DNA of 26,109 nucleotides, taken from IMG/VR virus record IMGVR_UViG_3300027861_000177, positions 1 through 26,109 of that record. One strand, given 5' to 3'. The notes beneath the pieces were generated by a model. That model was not told the DNA's origin. It searched no databases and saw nothing but the letters and a program-made list of their open reading frames with translations. This DNA is from a virus. A program made the translations under genes and the position numbers. Positions 23,411-26,109 of this stretch are shown here, in pieces. Position 1 is the first letter of the stretch, and each line of letters begins with the position of its first letter.

Positions 23411-24316
23411 TTAAAGAACTATTGAAGCAGGACCATTAGAGCCTTGTGTTAAAGTATATCCTGCTACAATTTTATAATCAGTATTGTTATATTGATATTT
23501 TAACATTAATGCGTTTGATAAATTTCCAAATATATATGGTAATTCATGGTTTGTGTTTGTCCATGCAGGGTTTGGAATGCCTATAGCAAATTTCATTATA
23601 ATTTGTGATGTTCTTCTTTCGTTTGGATTATTCTCAGAATTTACATTATCAGCAGGTCTTATAACTGAAAATCTTGTACCCCAAAAATCATCTGTTGTTG
23701 TCGCAGGAAGCGATGTTACTTCTGCATTTGTATTATCATACAAAAATCCTAAAGGATTAAAAGGCACTTCGATATATGTATTAGGTCTTAAAGAAGCAAA
23801 GTCAGTTATCAGTGACCCTGTCTTAGCAATCTTTAATTCACTGTTTATATCCCATTCTGTTGGAATAGAAAATAAAGATTCACCTGAGACAAAACCAGAC
23901 TGCTCGCTTGATGCCCAATTGCTTCCTGGGAAATTAGTTCTTTGATACTCTCCATTGTTATGAGAAGGATGAATAAAATTTGCCCTTTTCATTATATACA
24001 CACCATCTATTAGTCTAGTTTTTGACTTTCTATATCTAAACATAAAAAGCCTAGGATTTTTAGTTAACCAATCTGTTTCAACAGGTTTTTGCATAGCCAC
24101 AAAAGCTTTATTATTTCTTGTAGTTGCATCAACATATGGTCTTTTCAAAACATACATATAAGGTGTAGGAATATCATCAGCTTGTCCTATGTAAGTTTTT
24201 AAAGCATCAACAGTGATGTTCTTAGTAGCATTACTAGGCGTACCATTTGTTTGACTAATAAGTATTTTGTCACTTCCTTTCGGAGTAACAGAATTGTATG
24301 TGCTAATCTTTGGCAT
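23411..24316 (-). CDS. 301-aa probable fibre / appendage protein
   Basis: The N-terminus PKISTYNSVTPKGSDKILIS followed by TKNITVDALKTYIG resembles the virion-attachment segment at the start of many Bacteroidota phage fibre or appendage proteins, as I recall it. The rest is Asn/Thr/Pro-rich with aromatic residues and no membrane segments or enzymatic motif (for example RLFMFRYRKSKTRLIDGVYI, HPSHNNGEYQRTNFPGSNWA, IIMKFAIGIPNPAW), compatible with a beta-rich receptor-binding or decoration domain. It lies between the lysis cassette and the packaging operon, with its own promoter-like box 19 nt upstream, and its transcript continues into the repeat/hairpin element. It could be a tail fibre, a head fibre or a decoration protein; the sequence does not decide. 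Confidence 0.6.
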   Translation of the reverse strand: MPKISTYNSVTPKGSDKILISQTNGTPSNATKNITVDALKTYIGQADDIPTPYMYVLKRPYVDATTRNNKAFVAMQKPVETDWLTKNPRLFMFRYRKSKTRLIDGVYIMKRANFIHPSHNNGEYQRTNFPGSNWASSEQSGFVSGESLFSIPTEWDINSELKIAKTGSLITDFASLRPNTYIEVPFNPLGFLYDNTNAEVTSLPATTTDDFWGTRFSVIRPADNVNSENNPNERRTSQIIMKFAIGIPNPAWTNTNHELPYIFGNLSNALMLKYQYNNTDYKIVAGYTLTQGSNGPASIVL

Positions 24317-24335
24317 AACTAAAATTTTACTTTAT

Positions 24336-24343
24336 CAAAGATA
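24336..24343 (-). promoter_or_regulatory. Bacteroidota-type -7 box (TATCTTTG) before the fibre gene
   Basis: TATCTTTG on the minus strand, 19 nt before ATG 24316, in the 34-nt gap after the holin stop. It is identical to the box at 6396-6403. No -33 TTG at the usual spacing. Confidence 0.45.
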
Positions 24344-24350
24344 CTAATTT

Positions 24351-24794
24351 TTACTTAATGTATTTTGATAAAACTTTTCGTGCAAAACTCCTAAACCCAA
24401 GTACATCAATAATAATTGCAGCAAGAACCCATTTATACCACGTTGGTAACTGATCTAAGTTTTGGTACGACTCCTTTACATAGACAGAAAGCTTTGTCCA
24501 TTCATTATTATTAAACGCAATTAAAAATGGAGTTATTGTGGCTATAAACACAGGAACTAAAAATATATAGGTTACAACCTCATCTTTTAATGTGTGTCTT
24601 TTGTTTTGAGCAGTAACTAAGTCAATCTGATTATCTGAATCAGTGTTAGAAAGTATTCTATCAACTTGAGCTTTTGTCTGTGCCTCTATAATAGAATGCT
24701 CTTGCTTTGCTTTTAACTTTTTTAATTCTGCTCTGCTATTCAAAGCATCTTTACCTATACCTAAAAGGTTTCCAATTATTTGTAACAGGTTCAT
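24351..24794 (-). CDS. Holin candidate, 147 aa, 3TM (GTA-holin) type
   Basis: The frame is open to 24824, but ATG 24792-24794 forms an ATGA overlap with the stop of the preceding 79-aa gene and gives MNLLQIIGNLLGIGKDALNS, so I use it. An N-terminal amphipathic or weakly apolar helix is followed by a charged coiled region (residues 20-70). TM segments follow at about 73-93 (VVTYIFLVPVFIATITPFLI) and about 119-136 (WYKWVLAAIIIDVLGFRS). This order, with a 'P.WYKW' ahead of the last helix, is what I associate with the 3TM holin family first described for gene-transfer-agent release. It is in the same operon as the M15 peptidase, so forming membrane lesions that let the endolysin reach the wall is the likely role. 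Confidence 0.65.
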   Translation of the reverse strand: MNLLQIIGNLLGIGKDALNSRAELKKLKAKQEHSIIEAQTKAQVDRILSNTDSDNQIDLVTAQNKRHTLKDEVVTYIFLVPVFIATITPFLIAFNNNEWTKLSVYVKESYQNLDQLPTWYKWVLAAIIIDVLGFRSFARKVLSKYIK

Positions 24795-25030
24795 AGTGAA
24801 ATATTTATTAAATAAAATATGCATGGTAGTATTGTGTAAACAAAGTCTACTACCTCTGATGTACCCTTTCCTAAAAAGTCATCATATATAATTTCTTTTA
24901 CAGCAGCTAAGGCTACAACAATAGACACCGATACGACTGTACTAAAAACAAGTAATGATAAAAATAGTATAACACTACCAACAAAAAAGTGTAGTAGTTT
25001 ATCTTTTGGTATTTTATTTAGTATGGCCAT
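24791..25030 (-). CDS. 79-aa small membrane protein of the lysis cassette
   Basis: Starts 13 nt inside the end of the peptidase gene and ends in an ATGA overlap with the holin candidate. After a short basic N-terminus (ILNKIPKDKLLHF), an apolar region spans about residues 13-44 (VGSVILFLSLLVFSTVVSVS), long enough for one or two TM helices. A short polar loop with KEIIYDDFLGKGTSEVVDF follows, then a C-terminal TM helix (about 61-79). The 'KDKLLHFxxG' opening and 'EVVDF' before the last helix recall small phage and bacterial membrane proteins of unknown function (possibly DUF2279-like). Position suggests a second holin, an antiholin or a spanin-like partner; I cannot decide. Confidence 0.6.
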   Translation of the reverse strand: MAILNKIPKDKLLHFFVGSVILFLSLLVFSTVVSVSIVVALAAVKEIIYDDFLGKGTSEVVDFVYTILPCIFYLINISL

Positions 25031-25371
25031 AGCACTGATTGATCTTTATCAAAATCTAGGTCTACATGAATAAATGTTTTTGCAACGCCAATTCTCTGGA
25101 AGCCTATTTCTTGAAGTAAAAATAATAAATGGAATCTATCTGTAGAGTTAGTACACTTTATGTCTACAGCTAATCCTTTTAAATGAGATGAGTTAGGCTT
25201 ACCCCCAACTTTTGCGTTATGCTCTTTTGTCCTGTAGCCACTATTTATTATAATCGGTTTTCCAAACTTTTCTCTAACCTCGTTTAACATTTCAACTAAA
25301 ACCTCGGACATTAATTTTCCACTGCCAGGTTGGTCAGGAGAATCAAACTCGTGTGATGGGAAGTAATTCAT
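25018..25371 (-). CDS. M15-type zinc peptidase endolysin, 117 aa
   Basis: The whole protein is one small peptidase domain of the Peptidase_M15_3 kind. It opens with HEFDSPDQPGSGKLM, continues with PIIINSGYRTKEHNAKVGG, and has the zinc signature SSHLKGLAVD with H63 and D70. The third ligand, H102, and an acidic residue at D104 lie in FIHVDLD. The H-x6-D ... H-x-D spacing is intact, so it should be active. Proteins of this type cleave peptide cross-links of peptidoglycan as D,D- or L,D-carboxy/endopeptidases. There is no signal peptide, so it needs the neighbouring holin candidates to reach the periplasm. ATGA overlap with the upstream gene and a 13-nt overlap downstream mark a tight lysis operon. 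Confidence 0.85.
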   Translation of the reverse strand: MNYFPSHEFDSPDQPGSGKLMSEVLVEMLNEVREKFGKPIIINSGYRTKEHNAKVGGKPNSSHLKGLAVDIKCTNSTDRFHLLFLLQEIGFQRIGVAKTFIHVDLDFDKDQSVLWPY

Positions 25372-25703
25372 TTATATTTTTTATGTATTTCGTCAAAGTT
25401 TTCCAATACCTTGTTTACCTCTTTTAAATCTTCAAGGTGTGTTTTTTTGCTTAGTAAATCTTGTTCTTTTAACTGATTTTGTAGTTTATTAAATTTATGC
25501 TTTGATATTAACTCCATTACCTTAAAAGGTAATTGAATAAGTAAGTAGACAAACCCAACAATACCAAAGTAAGTTTTTAAATTGTCATCAATATCTTTAA
25601 AAAAATCAATATTAGATATTGCTAATATATCCATAAGATTTAAACCCCACATAGCCAAGCTAAATTTTTCTAAGTACCAAAAAAATAATTTTATATCAAA
25701 CAT
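25368..25703 (-). CDS. 111-aa membrane-anchored coiled-coil protein of the lysis cassette
   Basis: Two apolar segments (about residues 5-28, FFWYLEKFSLAMWGLNLMDI; about 44-65, TYFGIVGFVYLLIQLPFKVM) are followed by a Lys/Glu/Leu-rich helix to the end (KHKFNKLQNQLKEQDLLSKK), which looks like a coiled coil. The gene starts one nt after the stop of the 112-aa gene and overlaps the endolysin start as ATGA. The topology would suit a holin or an inner-membrane spanin-like component, but no family motif is recognised. The place directly before the endolysin favours a lysis role. Confidence 0.55.
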   Translation of the reverse strand: MFDIKLFFWYLEKFSLAMWGLNLMDILAISNIDFFKDIDDNLKTYFGIVGFVYLLIQLPFKVMELISKHKFNKLQNQLKEQDLLSKKTHLEDLKEVNKVLENFDEIHKKYK

Positions 25704-25704
25704 T

Positions 25705-26043
25705 TTACATTTCAGTTGTTATTGGTGGTGGAACTTCTGCATTTCTTGGATAACCATAAAATTGATGAGCTGATGCATCACCTGGGTAAACCTCATTACT
25801 TCCAAAGTCTAAGTCATCTGTACTCATTATATCGTAAGCCCATCCTGGGTAGTATACAGGATTTTCAGGATCTGTTGTTTTAGCAGGGTCTATGACCTTT
25901 CCAATATAAACAACTGCTTTTGTTCCGTTGATATACTGCATTGTTGTAACACCTTCTTCTGTTACTTCTTGCCAAACGTCTTTTTGTATTAAAACGTCTT
26001 TACCTTGTTGTTCTGTATCAAATACTGTTTTATAAATATTCAT
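25705..26043 (-). CDS. 112-aa hypothetical protein before the lysis cassette
   Basis: The frame could start at 26064, but ATG 26041-26043 comes 2 nt after the stop of the preceding gene and gives MNIYKTVFDTEQQGKDVLIQ, a better N-terminus. The middle is an alternating strand region (TTMQYINGTKAVVYIGKVID), and the C-terminal part has PGWAYDIMSTDDLDFGSNEV and PRNAEVPPP. No membrane segment or catalytic motif is seen. I recall similar small proteins near fibre and lysis genes in marine Bacteroidota phages, without known function. It might be a fibre-associated or chaperone-like protein; that is only a guess from position. Confidence 0.6.
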   Translation of the reverse strand: MNIYKTVFDTEQQGKDVLIQKDVWQEVTEEGVTTMQYINGTKAVVYIGKVIDPAKTTDPENPVYYPGWAYDIMSTDDLDFGSNEVYPGDASAHQFYGYPRNAEVPPPITTEM

Positions 26044-26045
26044 AA

Positions 26046-26109
26046 TTATATTGTCGTTAAACATTGTAATTGTGCATCTGTTAATGCTTCTTTGTAAACT
26101 GCTACTGCT
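26046..26109 (-). CDS. C-terminal end of an unidentified gene (partial)
   Basis: The minus strand enters the window in an open frame reading VAVYKEALTDAQLQCLTTI and stops at TAA 26046-26048, 2 nt before the next ATG. A 'YKEALT.AQL..LTTI' ending is, as I recall, common at the end of phage fibre-region proteins, but only 20 codons are visible, so no product can be assigned. The two-nt spacing to the next gene makes it part of the same operon. Confidence 0.5.
   Translation of the reverse strand, partial: AVAVYKEALTDAQLQCLTTI

Noticed and set aside
23553-23945. 130-codon plus-strand open frame opposite the fibre gene
   Set aside because: It lies fully antisense to a better gene, has no leader, promoter or recognisable motif, and all supported genes are on the other strand.
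24795-24824. Longer start for the holin candidate (157 aa)
   Set aside because: The internal ATG makes an exact ATGA overlap with the preceding stop, the linkage used repeatedly in this genome.
26044-26064. Longer start for the 112-aa gene
   Set aside because: It overlaps the end of the preceding partial gene; ATG 26043 follows that stop by 2 nt.

Overview
The window is a contiguous piece of a tailed-phage (Caudoviricetes) virion-gene region. Every gene I can support lies on the minus strand, so biological order runs from high to low coordinates. The DNA is AT-rich, genes are packed with ATGA overlaps or gaps of 0-3 nt, and Shine-Dalgarno sequences are mostly absent. Five intergenic boxes match the Bacteroidota -7 promoter element TAnnTTTG. 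Together with the protein families (a short-tailed-phage portal, a very long muzzle/nozzle-type protein, crAss-like-style ring proteins), this suggests a podovirus-like phage of a Bacteroidota host, plausibly a marine flavobacterium. The host and the crAss-like affinity are inferences from remembered family patterns, not from a search.

Layout in transcription order. (1) 26109-24351: the end of an unidentified gene, a 112-aa hypothetical protein, then a lysis cassette: a small membrane/coiled-coil protein, an M15-type peptidase endolysin, a small membrane protein and a 3TM-type holin, joined by overlaps. (2) 24316-23411: a 301-aa probable fibre or appendage protein with its own promoter-like box. 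(3) 23410-23250: a gene-free gap that is the most unusual part of the window. It holds tandem 29-nt repeats that can fold as a closed three-way junction, followed at once by an intrinsic terminator and then a promoter-like box. (4) 23249-17521: the packaging operon, with a 77-aa protein, a possible double GroES-like protein, a small-terminase candidate, the large terminase (TTG start inside the preceding gene) and the portal. (5) 17467-14920: a scaffold-like protein and the major capsid protein, closed by a strong terminator. (6) 14845-14051: a 264-aa conserved gene isolated between two terminators. (7) 13973-6410: two connector/ring proteins, a 1474-residue muzzle-type tail protein and two accessory tail proteins, one built of Cys-rich repeats. 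(8) 6390-1: a GNAT-like protein and three proteins laid out like an internal-virion/ejection module (334 aa, 718 aa and more than 940 aa); the last runs off the left edge.

The products make a coherent assembly line: scaffold and capsid protein build the procapsid on the portal, terminase fills it with DNA, ring and muzzle proteins complete the short tail, internal proteins are loaded for ejection, and the holin/peptidase cassette releases progeny. The repeat/hairpin element sits where readthrough from the late fibre transcript into the packaging operon would be decided, so it could be a riboregulator, a stable small RNA, or a DNA site such as a packaging signal. I did not recognise it as a known family.
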